From positions 62,001 to 126,000 of the forward strand of contig DILT01000003.1 in assembly GCA_002425185.1 (NCBI GenBank): a DNA stretch of 64,000 bases, written 5' to 3'. The notes under the pieces are model-generated. The model saw only the letters and a program-made list of their open reading frames with translations, ran no database searches and had not been told where the DNA came from. Of this stretch, positions 1 to 8,938 are shown piece after piece. This stretch comes from Flammeovirgaceae bacterium UBA5585 (GTDB lineage: Bacteria > Bacteroidota > Bacteroidia > Cytophagales > Cyclobacteriaceae). The translations under genes were made by a program, and so were the position numbers. Numbering within the stretch: the first letter of the stretch is position 1; every line of letters starts with the position of its first letter.

Positions 1-768
1 AATCACTTTTGAGTTCGGTGACTTGGCCAGTTCCAGGGTGGCTTCAATACCACGCATTTTCAACAGCTTATCGGTTAAGCTATTATTGATAATGTTGTTG
101 GCTCTGGACTCACCTTCAGCGGCAATGCGCTTGCGTTCAGCCTCACTTCTTTCCTTATCCAATCTAAATTGGTAAGCCAATGCTTCCTGCTCTTGCTGAA
201 GTTTATTTTGGATGGCCATTTTAATTTGTTCCGGCAATTGAATGGAGCGTATGAGCAACGCTACCATGGTTACATTATTCTGGCTCAGTATTTTTTCAGA
301 CTCTACCTTAATAGTGGCTTCCACTTCTGCACGTTTGGTCGAGTAAATCTCTTCCGCTGAATATCGTCCCATGATTTGACGCACAACCGAGCGCATTTCA
401 GGGATTACAAGCACGTTTACGTAGGCCCGATTAAATTTCTCGTGGATGTAACCAATTTTATCGGGTATGGGGTGAAAACGCACGGAAACTTCAACATGAA
501 TGGACAGACCATTTTTGTCGAGCACGTCCATGTTTTCGTCCGATGAGGTTTCGCGAACGGCATAAATATAGGCTTCATTCCAGGGTGCCTTCATGTGAAA
601 GCCGGGCTGCACAATGTGATCCTTATCAAGCCCCTGGCCAAACTTGTAAAAGATTACAGCACGCTCATCGGCCTGAACGGTAAAAAAAAGACTGGAGGAT
701 ATTCCGGCCACCACAAAAAGGGCGATGACACCAATAATGATAAAAGGTAATAGTCTGCGGTTGTTCAT
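1..768 (-). CDS. Prohibitin / SPFH-domain protein, C-terminus cut by window edge
   Basis: Reading the minus strand from an ATG at 768 gives 256 codons open to base 1 with no stop, so the gene continues off the left edge. The protein starts with a short basic stretch and one membrane segment (about residues 6-28). An SPFH/band-7 domain follows, with prohibitin-like features: the string ERAVIFYKFGQ, then IPDKIGY, then MRSVVRQIMGRYSAEEIYS. A charged coiled-coil segment rich in E, R, K and A comes next (EERKRIAAEGE-like). Known family members form large membrane-anchored rings that associate with membrane proteases. The sequence supports the family well; any specific function here is inference. 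The next gene upstream on the same strand ends 18 bases away, so the two may be cotranscribed. Confidence 0.85.
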   Translation of the reverse strand, partial: MNNRRLLPFIIIGVIALFVVAGISSSLFFTVQADERAVIFYKFGQGLDKDHIVQPGFHMKAPWNEAYIYAVRETSSDENMDVLDKNGLSIHVEVSVRFHPIPDKIGYIHEKFNRAYVNVLVIPEMRSVVRQIMGRYSAEEIYSTKRAEVEATIKVESEKILSQNNVTMVALLIRSIQLPEQIKMAIQNKLQQEQEALAYQFRLDKERSEAERKRIAAEGESRANNIINNSLTDKLLKMRGIEATLELAKSPNSKVI

Positions 769-786
769 AGTATGTTAAGTTGTGGG

Positions 787-1542
787 TTAAGATTCAGTGG
801 ATTCAGGAGCCTTGGGTAAAATCATCAGGTTGCCGATGATCAGTACAGTGAACAAAGTTCCCCAAACGGCTTCAATAACACTAATATTCTTGATTAGTTT
901 ATTTGCATTGGGGTAATCGGTATCAATACCGCCCAATACATGAAAGGAGTAGGCTACGCATTCCGAATAATTGGGTATACCCAGTGCAATATCTACCCCC
1001 AGGCTGCCGGGTATGGCTATGCAAATAAGGTCATAAAGACTACCGAATGATATTCCGATCATAAGAAATACACAGGCCGAGCCCCAGAGTTTGTCAGTAG
1101 TGAAATACTGCCCCATGAAGATATCGCGTATGGCAAAACTGATGATGGTAACCTCGATCGGAAAAAGAAGTCCATGGATAAAAAAAAGTGCTGCCTGGCG
1201 GTTTTCGATCTGAATAACTTTGTAATAGGGGAATTCAATTAATATCCCGAATATGGATATCACAATCAGGGTGATAAGAATGGTGAGGATTAGCGCCTTG
1301 CTTTGCGTAAAGTTTCTCAGCAAATCCCATAACAGAAAGGCATATAAACCACCAAAAGCTGAAAAGAGGGTGATCAGGAATTTAGACACCTGACTGTTGG
1401 GGTCGTCCAATAAGGGTGCGTATAATACCAATCCAAGGGTAACAATTAGCACTTGAAGAATGACCACATTGCGGTAATCTTTTTGTTTTTCGCGTTGTAA
1501 TTCAACACGGCTAAGCATCGACTTTAGGGAATGTCCGATCAT
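787..1542 (-). CDS. Multi-pass membrane protein with ion-channel-like C-terminus
   Basis: 251 residues with about six hydrophobic segments and a short basic N-terminus. I do not recognise a named family for the whole protein. The last 60 residues resemble the pore helix plus second helix of two-TM potassium-channel modules: AYSFHVLGGIDTDYP, a loop, then VIEAVWGTLFTVLIIGNLM, which recalls the usual alignment of a filter followed by a hydrophobic helix with the pattern LEALxGQLYLAVLIARL. The selectivity filter TVGYG is not present, so potassium conduction cannot be claimed. It lies just upstream of the prohibitin-like gene on the same strand, and membrane proteins and SPFH proteins often cooperate; that is only context. 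It is divergent from the histidine kinase gene at 1621. Confidence 0.6.
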   Translation of the reverse strand: MIGHSLKSMLSRVELQREKQKDYRNVVILQVLIVTLGLVLYAPLLDDPNSQVSKFLITLFSAFGGLYAFLLWDLLRNFTQSKALILTILITLIVISIFGILIEFPYYKVIQIENRQAALFFIHGLLFPIEVTIISFAIRDIFMGQYFTTDKLWGSACVFLMIGISFGSLYDLICIAIPGSLGVDIALGIPNYSECVAYSFHVLGGIDTDYPNANKLIKNISVIEAVWGTLFTVLIIGNLMILPKAPESTES

Positions 1543-1620
1543 GGATTAAACAAGGTCGAAAGATAATTTACTTTTGGCAATTGCCTTTACTAAAGTTGTC
1601 GGGCATTATTGTAACTTAGA

Positions 1621-4362
1621 ATGGTTAGGCTTATTTCGAATTTTCTCAATAAAGTATTGAAAATCAATAGAATACATGATTTTACCAAAAAGGAATTGAT
1701 CGCTGGGCCGGTTGCAATTCTATTCATTATTGTAGCCTCTTCTGGTTTTGCCCAGACTCCAGCAGCGGATAGTTTGGTGCAAGTGCTCGAACGAACAACC
1801 CAGCCCGAGAAAAAGGTTGACTTGTTGAATGCGCTCGCATTCGCACTATATGATTACAATGATAGTTTGGCCGGAAGCTATGCCGAACGCGCTTTAGCGC
1901 TTAGCAAACAGTATAACTATGCTGCCGGCACAAAATACGCCTATACCCTGGTAGGCCTGGGGTGGCTTAGCCGAAGTGAGTATAAGCGTGCCTTTCAGTA
2001 TTTACGATTAGCGGAGAAAGTTAAGGTTACAGGAGAAAACCGACTGGAAGCCTATAATTACACACTAATGGGCAATATCTATCGCGACATTGGTGTTTAT
2101 GACTCTGCTCAATTTTTTTACGACAAGGTGCTTGAGATTGATAATCTTCCCGATAATTCAGTAGCCACGGTGCTAAAAAATTTGGGGGGGTTATATGGAA
2201 TAGTTTGGAAGAATGCAGAGGCAATTGAAGTGTTGCACCGGGCTGAATCCTTAGTAGAAGGTACCGGGGATACTTACTTGCTCAGTGAAATATATGCTAC
2301 CCTTGGCGTTGTGTATGAAAATATACTCGATTACGAGAAAGCTGATTTCTATTTCAGAAAATTCTGTGATCAAATTGAATTAAAGAATAATTATTTTCAT
2401 CAGATAAAATGCGAATTGCGCAGGGCTGAACTTTTTTTAAGAAAGGGCGTATATTCAGAAGCATTAACGCATTGTTTTAGTGCAATCAGTTTACTGGAAC
2501 AATACGACTATCCGCCACAGGCAGCAGAAATATATACGTTAATCGGTGACGTTTATGCTGAGCTTGGGCAGTACGATCTTGCCTCGCGTTATTACTTTCA
2601 GACACTTAAAATAACGGAACGCCTGGGCTTAAAGCGAAACACCGCAAAAGTATATGCCGAGTTGGCCTGGGTTTACAAAGAGCAATCGAATTTTGAACTG
2701 GCGCTGAATTATTTACAACAATCATTGGAATTGCGCGAGTCGATGAAGGATAAACATGGAATATCAAATTGTTACAATATCAGAGGCTTGATCTATTATC
2801 AACAGAATAAGTTTGACTTATCAATAACAGATTTTAATTCAGCAATTGCATTGCGTCAGGAAATTGGTCATAAAGGTGGTGTGGCTGCTTCAATTTTTAA
2901 TCTATCGTTGGTGTATGAGGCTCAGGGTAAATATCAACAGGCCTTGAACTTGTTATTCGAGGCAGATAAGATTGAAGAAAGTACGCCCAACCTTGTAAAC
3001 CGTGGCATCACCTACAATCAGCTTGGTGCTTTACTAATTAAGATGAATCAATTAACTGAAGCTGAAAGATACCTGAAATTAGCGGCACAAAATGCCAATG
3101 AAACATCCTCACTATTGCTAAAGCGGAATAATTTCCGTTATTACAGTAAACTTTATGAGGCCAGAGGAGATTTTAAACTGGCCTATGAAAACCAGGTGTT
3201 ATTTCAACGGTACGATGACAGTATCTATACACAAAACAGTGCCACCAAGATGGCCGAACTGGAGGCGTTATACCGGGTTGAGCAGAAAGAGCAACAAATT
3301 AAATTGTTAAGCCAGGAGAAAGAATTGCAACGAGACAGACTGGCGTTGCAGCAATCCCGAATCCGCGCGCAAAATATTATCATTGGCTCCGCCTTATTAG
3401 GCCTGGTATTGATTTCTGTTTTTGCCTTTAATATTTACCTGTTCAACAAGCAATTAAAAAAAGCCAATATTGAAATACTGGAACAGAAAGAAGAAATTCA
3501 AACGCAGGCAGAGGAACTGGTAGACGCTAATGAAATACTGGTGAGGCTAAACCGTGAGGTAACAGAGAAAAACGAAGAAATACAGGCACAGTCTGAAGAA
3601 CTGATGGAGGCCAACCAAACCATTAATGAAATTAACCTTGGCCTGGAAGAGAAAGTTAATGAACGCACCAACAGATTAAAGGAAGCTTATAAAGAGTTGG
3701 ATACTTTTTTTTACAGATCATCACATGATTTCAGAAGGCCTCTAACCACTTTTATGGGGTTAGCTGAAGTGGCAAAAATTACGGTGAAAGATCAGAACGC
3801 ATTAGAGCTCTTCTCGAAAGTGAATGAAACCGCACATACACTTGACCGCATGCTCGTGAAGTTGCAATCGATAAGCGATGTTGGTGCCCAACAACTTGTT
3901 TACAAAGAAGTATTCCTGGCAGATATGGTAAGTGAAGTACTGCTCAGTTTCAAAAATGAAATACAGCAAAAGGGAATAAAAACTCAGGTCACTATCAAGC
4001 TAACGGATATCTTCTGCTCGTACCCGGCCATGGTAAAAATTATCCTGGAGAACCTGATTGAAAATGCCATCCAGTTTTGTGCTCCGGATAATCCTTATGT
4101 TCATGTTTTTGCAGTTCAGGAAAACGCTGAAGTTGTGCTCGAAATACAGGATAATGGCCAGGGTATAGACGATGAACTAAAGGACAAGATATTCGACATG
4201 TATTTCAGGGGTAACGAACGTTCTAAGGGCAATGGCCTTGGCTTGTACATTGTTCGGAAGGCCGTAGAAAAGCTCAATGGTTCCATCACCTGGTCAGGCA
4301 AGCAATATGTAGGAACAACGTTTATTGTACGCCTGCCCATGGCTGAACCCGGCCATTCCTGA
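1621..4362 (+). CDS. TPR-repeat sensor histidine kinase
   Basis: 913 residues. An N-terminal hydrophobic segment ending in SSGFAQ (about residues 28-45) looks like a signal peptide. About ten tetratricopeptide repeats follow (about 60-520), then a transmembrane helix near 588-608, a long coiled coil of E/Q-rich heptads (about 610-690), a HisKA domain with the phospho-acceptor in SSHDFRRPL (His702), and a HATPase_c domain with an N box at 811-815 (NLIEN), DNGQGID starting at 844 and a GNGLGLYIV G2 box. There is no receiver domain, so the output partner must be encoded elsewhere. The periplasmic TPR array is the probable sensor. This architecture is common in Bacteroidota. The MreB-like gene begins 46 bases downstream on the same strand. 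Confidence 0.9.
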   Translation: MVRLISNFLNKVLKINRIHDFTKKELIAGPVAILFIIVASSGFAQTPAADSLVQVLERTTQPEKKVDLLNALAFALYDYNDSLAGSYAERALALSKQYNYAAGTKYAYTLVGLGWLSRSEYKRAFQYLRLAEKVKVTGENRLEAYNYTLMGNIYRDIGVYDSAQFFYDKVLEIDNLPDNSVATVLKNLGGLYGIVWKNAEAIEVLHRAESLVEGTGDTYLLSEIYATLGVVYENILDYEKADFYFRKFCDQIELKNNYFHQIKCELRRAELFLRKGVYSEALTHCFSAISLLEQYDYPPQAAEIYTLIGDVYAELGQYDLASRYYFQTLKITERLGLKRNTAKVYAELAWVYKEQSNFELALNYLQQSLELRESMKDKHGISNCYNIRGLIYYQQNKFDLSITDFNSAIALRQEIGHKGGVAASIFNLSLVYEAQGKYQQALNLLFEADKIEESTPNLVNRGITYNQLGALLIKMNQLTEAERYLKLAAQNANETSSLLLKRNNFRYYSKLYEARGDFKLAYENQVLFQRYDDSIYTQNSATKMAELEALYRVEQKEQQIKLLSQEKELQRDRLALQQSRIRAQNIIIGSALLGLVLISVFAFNIYLFNKQLKKANIEILEQKEEIQTQAEELVDANEILVRLNREVTEKNEEIQAQSEELMEANQTINEINLGLEEKVNERTNRLKEAYKELDTFFYRSSHDFRRPLTTFMGLAEVAKITVKDQNALELFSKVNETAHTLDRMLVKLQSISDVGAQQLVYKEVFLADMVSEVLLSFKNEIQQKGIKTQVTIKLTDIFCSYPAMVKIILENLIENAIQFCAPDNPYVHVFAVQENAEVVLEIQDNGQGIDDELKDKIFDMYFRGNERSKGNGLGLYIVRKAVEKLNGSITWSGKQYVGTTFIVRLPMAEPGHS

Positions 4363-4408
4363 GCATTGTCATTTGCTTATCCGTATTAAACCTGTAATTT
4401 TCGCCACC

Positions 4409-5428
4409 ATGTTTAACATTTTCAAACACCAGAGTTTTTCCATTGACCTGGGGAATAATAACACCTTGCTGGCCAGTGCTGATAAGATGCTGCTGGCTCA
4501 GCCATCCTACATTGTATTCAATGCCAACCATTCGGTAAAAGCGGTAGGTGAGGAGGCCTTTGAGATGTTTGAAAAAACCCATGATGAGCTTACTCCCGTT
4601 AAGCCGTTAAAAGGTGGGGTTATAGCGGATTTCAATTCCGCCAGTACCATGCTTCGCGAGATGGTAAACCGGGCTTATTCCACACGTTCGTTTCTTTCCG
4701 GATTTGATCATATCATTTCAGGCGTTCCATATTATACCACTGAAGTTGAGCGCAGGGCTTTACGTGATGCACTTGAGCAATTCAATCCGCGTAAGCGTTC
4801 TTTATTGTTTGAACCGCTGGCGGCAGCTATTGGAATGGACCTGAATATTCAGGAACCCGATGGTAAACTTGTTATTGATATTGGGGGAGGTATTACCGAG
4901 ATTGTAATTATTTCACTTTCAGGTGTAGCGGCATTTCAGTCGTTGAAAGTTGCGGGAGATACTTTTGATATGAATATCCAGGACTATTTCCGCAGGAATT
5001 ACAACATGGCTATCGGCCTTAAAACTGCCGAGCAAATTAAGATAAAAATTGGTGCAGCATGTGAAGCGATAGATCCGGTTCCTGAAATGGTTTCCGTGAA
5101 AGGCAAAGATATGGTAACCGGCATACCGATTACACGAAGGATTGACCACCGCGAGGTTGCCTTTATTCTTGAAAAATCAATTGCCTCCATTGAGCGCAGT
5201 ATTGTTCAAACTCTGGAAACCTGCCCGCCTGAATTGGCAGCAGACATTTACCAGAACGGCATGTACCTGACAGGAGGTGGTTCATTATTGAGGGGGATAA
5301 AAGATCGCTTCGAAAAGAATATTAAGCTCCCTGTTCACCTCGATGAGCACCCGTTATCATCCGTAAGCCGGGGTGTTGCCCGTGTGCTGGCCAATCCAAA
5401 AAAATTTAGCGGTGTGCTAATTGATTAA
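4409..5428 (+). CDS. mreB: MreB/actin-like cell-shape ATPase (divergent paralogue)
   Basis: 339 residues from ATG 4409. The frame is open further upstream, but the homology to MreB starts at this Met (MFNIFKHQSFSIDLGNNNTLL), so the longer start is rejected. Actin-fold signatures are visible: phosphate-1 loop DLGNNNTLL, the PLKGGVIADF stretch, FEPLAAAIG, phosphate-2 loop DIGGGITEIVIISLSG and the C-terminal adenosine-loop YLTGGGSLLRGI. MreB polymers organise cell-wall synthesis at the inner membrane. The sequence is noticeably divergent (NNN for TAN in phosphate-1, Ile in place of Thr in GGGTTE) and there is no mreC/mreD next to it, so it may be a second copy rather than the housekeeping MreB. 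The acyltransferase gene follows after only 2 bases. Confidence 0.85.
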   Translation: MFNIFKHQSFSIDLGNNNTLLASADKMLLAQPSYIVFNANHSVKAVGEEAFEMFEKTHDELTPVKPLKGGVIADFNSASTMLREMVNRAYSTRSFLSGFDHIISGVPYYTTEVERRALRDALEQFNPRKRSLLFEPLAAAIGMDLNIQEPDGKLVIDIGGGITEIVIISLSGVAAFQSLKVAGDTFDMNIQDYFRRNYNMAIGLKTAEQIKIKIGAACEAIDPVPEMVSVKGKDMVTGIPITRRIDHREVAFILEKSIASIERSIVQTLETCPPELAADIYQNGMYLTGGGSLLRGIKDRFEKNIKLPVHLDEHPLSSVSRGVARVLANPKKFSGVLID

Positions 5429-5430
5429 TT

Positions 5431-6000
5431 GTGTTTCGGTTTCTGGCATCGGCAATCCTTAAACTTATGGGTTGGAAAACCACCCCTGTAGGCTCTTTTC
5501 CGGTTCAACCAAAAAAATATGTTCTGATTGTAGCCCCGCACACCAGCGGGTGGGATTTTATTATTGGTGTACTGTATCGCAGCGTACTTCGGTTAACCAA
5601 ATCAAAGTATCTGGGCAAGGCAGAGCTCTTTAAACCACCTTTTGGATTTATTTTCCGATGGTTGGGCGGTACACCGGTTGACAGGAGTACCAGCCAGAAT
5701 ATGGTTGACCAGGTGGCTCAGTTGTTTGATCAGCACTATGAGCTAGCTGTTGCCCTATCACCGGAAGGAACACGTCAACGGGTGGATCGTCTTCGCACGG
5801 GGTTTTACAACATTGCCAAAAAGGCTAATGTGCCTATTGTTATGGTGGGCTTTGATTTCAAAAACAAGCAGGTCATTTTTTCGGATCCTTTCTATCCCTC
5901 CGATGATCAGCAACAGGATTTCAATCACATCTTACGATTTCTCGGACCTGTAGAGGGAAAACACGCTGACAAAGGTTTGAAGCACCTCATACCGGCTTAA
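5431..6000 (+). CDS. PlsC-like 1-acylglycerol-3-phosphate acyltransferase family protein
   Basis: 189 residues, starting with GTG at 5431, 2 bases after the stop of the MreB-like gene, so almost certainly translated from the same message. The acyltransferase signature HX4D is present as HTSGWD near residue 37, and the second motif appears as SPEGTRQRVDRLRTGF near residue 107, followed by KKANVPIVMVGFD. These match the LPLAT/PlsC superfamily, where His and Asp catalyse acyl transfer onto a lysophospholipid or related acceptor at the inner membrane. The exact acceptor cannot be read from sequence. Pairing with an actin homologue suggests a tie between envelope lipid synthesis and cell shape, which is inference. 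Confidence 0.8.
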   Translation: MFRFLASAILKLMGWKTTPVGSFPVQPKKYVLIVAPHTSGWDFIIGVLYRSVLRLTKSKYLGKAELFKPPFGFIFRWLGGTPVDRSTSQNMVDQVAQLFDQHYELAVALSPEGTRQRVDRLRTGFYNIAKKANVPIVMVGFDFKNKQVIFSDPFYPSDDQQQDFNHILRFLGPVEGKHADKGLKHLIPA

Positions 6001-6021
6001 TAGCGGTTAGGCCTAAAAAGC

Positions 6022-6050
6022 AAAAACCCCGGCAACAGCCAGGGTTTTTT
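6022..6050. terminator. Bidirectional hairpin terminator
   Basis: A run of A, then ACCC, a C/A mismatch, GGC, a four-base loop, GCC and GGGT, then a run of T. The A and T runs on both sides let it end transcription from both the acyltransferase (plus) and the H1-like gene (minus), which converge here. Confidence 0.8.
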
Positions 6051-6069
6051 TGCACTTGGTAAAAGTAGC

Positions 6070-6354
6070 TTAGTTTCCTCCTGTTGGATTATCGAACAAG
6101 GAAGGTGTAGGCGCAGGAGCAGCGGGAGCTACTGGTGCCACTGGTGCCGGAGCAGCAGCTTTCTTAGGTGCAGCCTTCTTCTTTTTAGGTGCGGCTTTCT
6201 TCTTGGGGGCAGCCTTCTTCACCACCTTTTTAGCAGCCTTCTTCTTGGCAGGCTTGCTTACTTTTTTACCTTTTGCCTTTGAGGCAGACTTCTTAGCGGC
6301 CTTCTTTTTGGCAGGTTTCGCTTTAGATTTTTTTGCAACTTTTTTCTTAGCCAT
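6070..6354 (-). CDS. Histone H1-like Lys/Ala/Pro-rich DNA-binding protein
   Basis: 94 residues, almost entirely K, A, P, V and S in KKAAKK / APKKK repeats, followed by an Ala/Pro linker and a short tail ending PTPSLFDNPTGGN. This composition is that of bacterial H1-like proteins, which bind DNA non-specifically through the basic repeats and are expected to be disordered. Low complexity means homology cannot be judged precisely. The acidic-aromatic tail SLFDNP is not basic and might bind a partner; a related SLF[ED]xP string occurs twice in the ParC tail in this window. A terminator shared with the convergent acyltransferase follows its stop. Confidence 0.75.
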   Translation of the reverse strand: MAKKKVAKKSKAKPAKKKAAKKSASKAKGKKVSKPAKKKAAKKVVKKAAPKKKAAPKKKKAAPKKAAAPAPVAPVAPAAPAPTPSLFDNPTGGN

Positions 6355-6451
6355 AGCAACGTTTATTTATTGAAGCGAAAAGTTAAGTATTCTTATCAGC
6401 AAAAACTCTAAGCAGATTATTTTTTTTTCAATGCGATGGATACAGGTTTTG

Positions 6452-8149
6452 TTACCTTTTGCGACCCGCACCTCTTCGGTTAAAGTTGCCTTGTCTTTTG
6501 CTGTCGTTACTACGGCTGCTTTCCTTGCCTGAACGACCGGAGCTTTCCCTGCGGCCTTCCGTTAGTTCAACCCTAACCTGCCTGCCTTCATATTCAACAC
6601 CCTTAAACCCGGGTATAATGGCATCGCTCTTTTCCTTCTCCACTTCAAAGAAGGAGTAAGCCCCCTTGATGTCGATCTTCCCAACAAACTTTTTACCCAC
6701 CCCGCAGCAGTCATCCAACATCTCAAGCAAGTCAGCTTTGTCGAGGTTATCCATTTTGCCAAGGTTGATAAAGAACCGGTCACCGGTGCTGTAGCGCTCA
6801 GCGCCCCGATCATTGGACTGGCCCGAAACATTCAGGTCTGGAGCATTTCTATAGTAATCCAGGAAACGATTGAACTCAATGGAGGCAAACCGCTTGATTA
6901 AATCATTTTTAGTTATATCCTTAAGTTCCTCATATACAGCGGGTAAGAAGGCTTCTATCTCAGCTTCATTTACCTTAACGTCATGTACCTTTTTCATCAG
7001 GGCAAGTAATTGCTTCTGACAAACTTCCGGTCCGGTGGGTACTTGTGTGCGTATAAAAGTTGTTTTTACGGTTTTCTCAATCTGCCTGATTTTACCAACT
7101 TCCTTTGGGCTCACCAAAGCAATAGAGATACCCTTTTTGCCAGCGCGGGCGGTGCGTCCGCTCCGGTGGGTATAGTATTCCATTTCGTCTGGTATGTTCA
7201 TATGAATCACGTGGGTGATGCTTTCCACATCAATACCACGGGCAGCTACATCGGTGGCTACCAGTATCTGAACCGTGCGGTTTCTGAAGCGCATCATTAC
7301 CTTATCGCGCTGGGCCTGGTTCAGGTCGCCATGCAACGAGTCGGCATTATAGCCATCTTTCATGAGCATTTCGGCTACCCGTTGGGTATCGATTCGGGTA
7401 CGGCAAAAAATCAAACCGAATATTTCAGGGGTGAAATCCAACACCCGTTTTAGGGCGCTGTACTTATCCCGATCGTGTACCACTATATATTGATGGTCAA
7501 TGTTGACGTTGCCTGTATTTTTATCGCCCACAGTAATTTCTACCGGGTCGCTCATATAGTTTTTAGCAATGGCCCTTACTTCCCGTGGCATCGTAGCCGA
7601 AAACAACCACGTGATTTTAGTTTCGGGGGTCTTTGAAAGTATTTCGTCAATGTCTTCCTTAAAACCCATGTTCAGCATTTCATCAGCCTCATCGAGCACT
7701 ACATATTGAATGGTGCTCAGGTTCACTGCTTTTCTTCCCAACAGGTCAATAAGCCTGCCCGGGGTGGCTACTACTACCTGAGCGCCACGCTTAACTTTTC
7801 GAATTTGTTCGCTGATGCTGGCACCGCCATATACTGCCACAATATTCAGTTTCTTAAATTTTTCAGAGAAGTTTTCCAGGTCACTGACGATCTGTAGCCC
7901 CAATTCACGTGTTGGAGCCAATACCAGTGCCTGCGTTGCCGATGAGTTTTCATCAACAAGTTCCAACAACGGAAGCCCAAAGGCTGCTGTTTTACCGGTG
8001 CCGGTTTGGGCTAATCCAATGAAATCGCGGTCGCCTGTTAATAAAAGTGGAATGGCTTTTTCCTGGATGGGGGTTGGGGTTTCAAAGCCAATAAGTTGTA
8101 CTGCATCGGCCAGTCCTTTAGACAAGCCTAGCGCCTGAAAATTTTTCAT
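6452..8149 (-). CDS. deaD: DEAD-box ATP-dependent RNA helicase with DbpA-type RNA-binding domain
   Basis: 565 residues. Q motif TPTPIQEKAI (about 24-33), Walker A AQTGTGKT (47-54), PTRELGLQ (79-86), DEAD (153-156), SAT (184-186), then ARGIDV and HRSGRTARAG in the second RecA lobe. A DbpA/CsdA-type RNA-recognition domain follows (about 455-535, RFFINLGKMDNLDKADLL... and KIDIKGAYSFFEVE), then a basic S/R/G-rich tail. Proteins of this build remodel structured RNA in ribosome assembly and cold adaptation. The start ATG at 8149 directly precedes the conserved F-x-x-LGLS N-terminus. It stands alone on the minus strand; the 255-base upstream region contains a small palindromic repeat. Confidence 0.93.
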   Translation of the reverse strand: MKNFQALGLSKGLADAVQLIGFETPTPIQEKAIPLLLTGDRDFIGLAQTGTGKTAAFGLPLLELVDENSSATQALVLAPTRELGLQIVSDLENFSEKFKKLNIVAVYGGASISEQIRKVKRGAQVVVATPGRLIDLLGRKAVNLSTIQYVVLDEADEMLNMGFKEDIDEILSKTPETKITWLFSATMPREVRAIAKNYMSDPVEITVGDKNTGNVNIDHQYIVVHDRDKYSALKRVLDFTPEIFGLIFCRTRIDTQRVAEMLMKDGYNADSLHGDLNQAQRDKVMMRFRNRTVQILVATDVAARGIDVESITHVIHMNIPDEMEYYTHRSGRTARAGKKGISIALVSPKEVGKIRQIEKTVKTTFIRTQVPTGPEVCQKQLLALMKKVHDVKVNEAEIEAFLPAVYEELKDITKNDLIKRFASIEFNRFLDYYRNAPDLNVSGQSNDRGAERYSTGDRFFINLGKMDNLDKADLLEMLDDCCGVGKKFVGKIDIKGAYSFFEVEKEKSDAIIPGFKGVEYEGRQVRVELTEGRRESSGRSGKESSRSNDSKRQGNFNRRGAGRKR

Positions 8150-8177
8150 GTAGTGTTACGTATGTTAAAGTTTGCAA

Positions 8178-8243
8178 AACAACGTCATTGCGAAGAGATC
8201 CCATGTATGCCCGATGCCAATCGGATGGGGGATGACGTTGCAA
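8178..8243. repeat. Imperfect palindromic intergenic repeat
   Basis: Perfect 8-base arms AACGTCAT (8181-8188) and ATGACGTT (8232-8239) enclose about 43 bases containing GAGATCCC and GGGGGAT, which extend the pairing. Similar GTCAT...ATGAC ends occur in the larger palindrome at 8787-8938, so both probably belong to one dispersed intergenic family. The rest of the 8150-8405 gap shows no gene. Confidence 0.5.
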
Positions 8244-8405
8244 ATCCCGTAGTTAAGATTGACACAAAGATAAGGCTAATAATCGGGAATGCAGTTGTAT
8301 AACGTAAATTAGGGGAGGAATATGGCGGTTGAACCCATTGGCAGAATCCTATAGGTTCACCGATGATTTTAGCTTCAGATTATTTCGCTTCGTTCGAGCA
8401 ACTTT

Positions 8406-8735
8406 ATGAAGAGTGTTTCTTTATATCACTTCACCGGGCCTGATATTAAGATCAGTATTGATGCTTATTTTGATGGCGATAAATTGATTATTGACGGGTA
8501 TGATATAGGAAAAAGGGTAGAGGAGTATTGGGGAGATTCCGACTATGAATATGTGTTGACGATACCGCCTGAAGGTGTTGAGTTTCTGCTTGCTTACTTC
8601 AACATAGTGAACAACGGCCAGGAAGATTTATTAGCTGCAATGGCGGCAAAATTCAATACCAATACCTGTTATTCTGATATCCGGAAATTGATGAGCGATA
8701 ACGGAATTACCTGTGAAGGCTTTAGCTGGAGTTAA
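8406..8735 (+). CDS. Hypothetical protein, small acidic
   Basis: 109 residues, acidic, rich in aromatic residues, no signal peptide or membrane segment. I do not recognise a family. The composition (many Y, D and E, for example YWGDSDYEYVL and a C-terminus ending TCEGFSWS) suggests a compact cytosolic protein. The ATG at 8406 is the only sensible start. It lies alone between two palindromic intergenic repeats and has no operon partner. Codon use looks like that of its neighbours, which supports a real gene. Confidence 0.6.
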   Translation: MKSVSLYHFTGPDIKISIDAYFDGDKLIIDGYDIGKRVEEYWGDSDYEYVLTIPPEGVEFLLAYFNIVNNGQEDLLAAMAAKFNTNTCYSDIRKLMSDNGITCEGFSWS

Positions 8736-8786
8736 TGCCAAAACCTTTTTGATCGGATTAGGGTTATTTAACCATTATTTTAAACG

Positions 8787-8938
8787 ATGATCCGTAAACA
8801 TACTTGTTTATAGTCATCGCGGGCCTGCCTGCACGTAGTCGCTTCGGCAAAGGCAGGCATTTGACCCGCGATCCCAAACCATCAATGAGATGCCGGCTCG
8901 CAGGCCGGCATGACATTAGGTATGTTTGCGGATCATCA
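8787..8938. repeat. MITE-like nested palindromic element
   Basis: Terminal inverted repeats of 18 bases with one mismatch: GATGATCCGTAAACATAC (8787-8804) against GTATGTTTGCGGATCATC (8921-8938). Inside sit a second pair ATCGCGGG (8817-8824) / CCCGCGAT (8866-8873), which encloses a CCTGCC...GGCAGG stem, and the hairpin TGCCGGC TCGCA GGCCGGCA (8892-8910). The element is GC-richer than its surroundings and carries no ORF. It fills most of the 324-base gap 8736-9059; the remainder is AT-rich with no gene visible. Confidence 0.65.

Noticed and set aside
4325..4408. Upstream extension of the MreB-like protein overlapping the kinase gene
   Set aside because: The extra 28 residues have no MreB similarity and overlap the kinase C-terminus; the actin fold starts at ATG 4409.
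8811..8912. Possible tRNA or riboswitch in the GC-rich stretch
   Set aside because: Pairing is that of nested palindromes with symmetric ends; no cloverleaf, no anticodon loop or CCA region, and no known riboswitch core.
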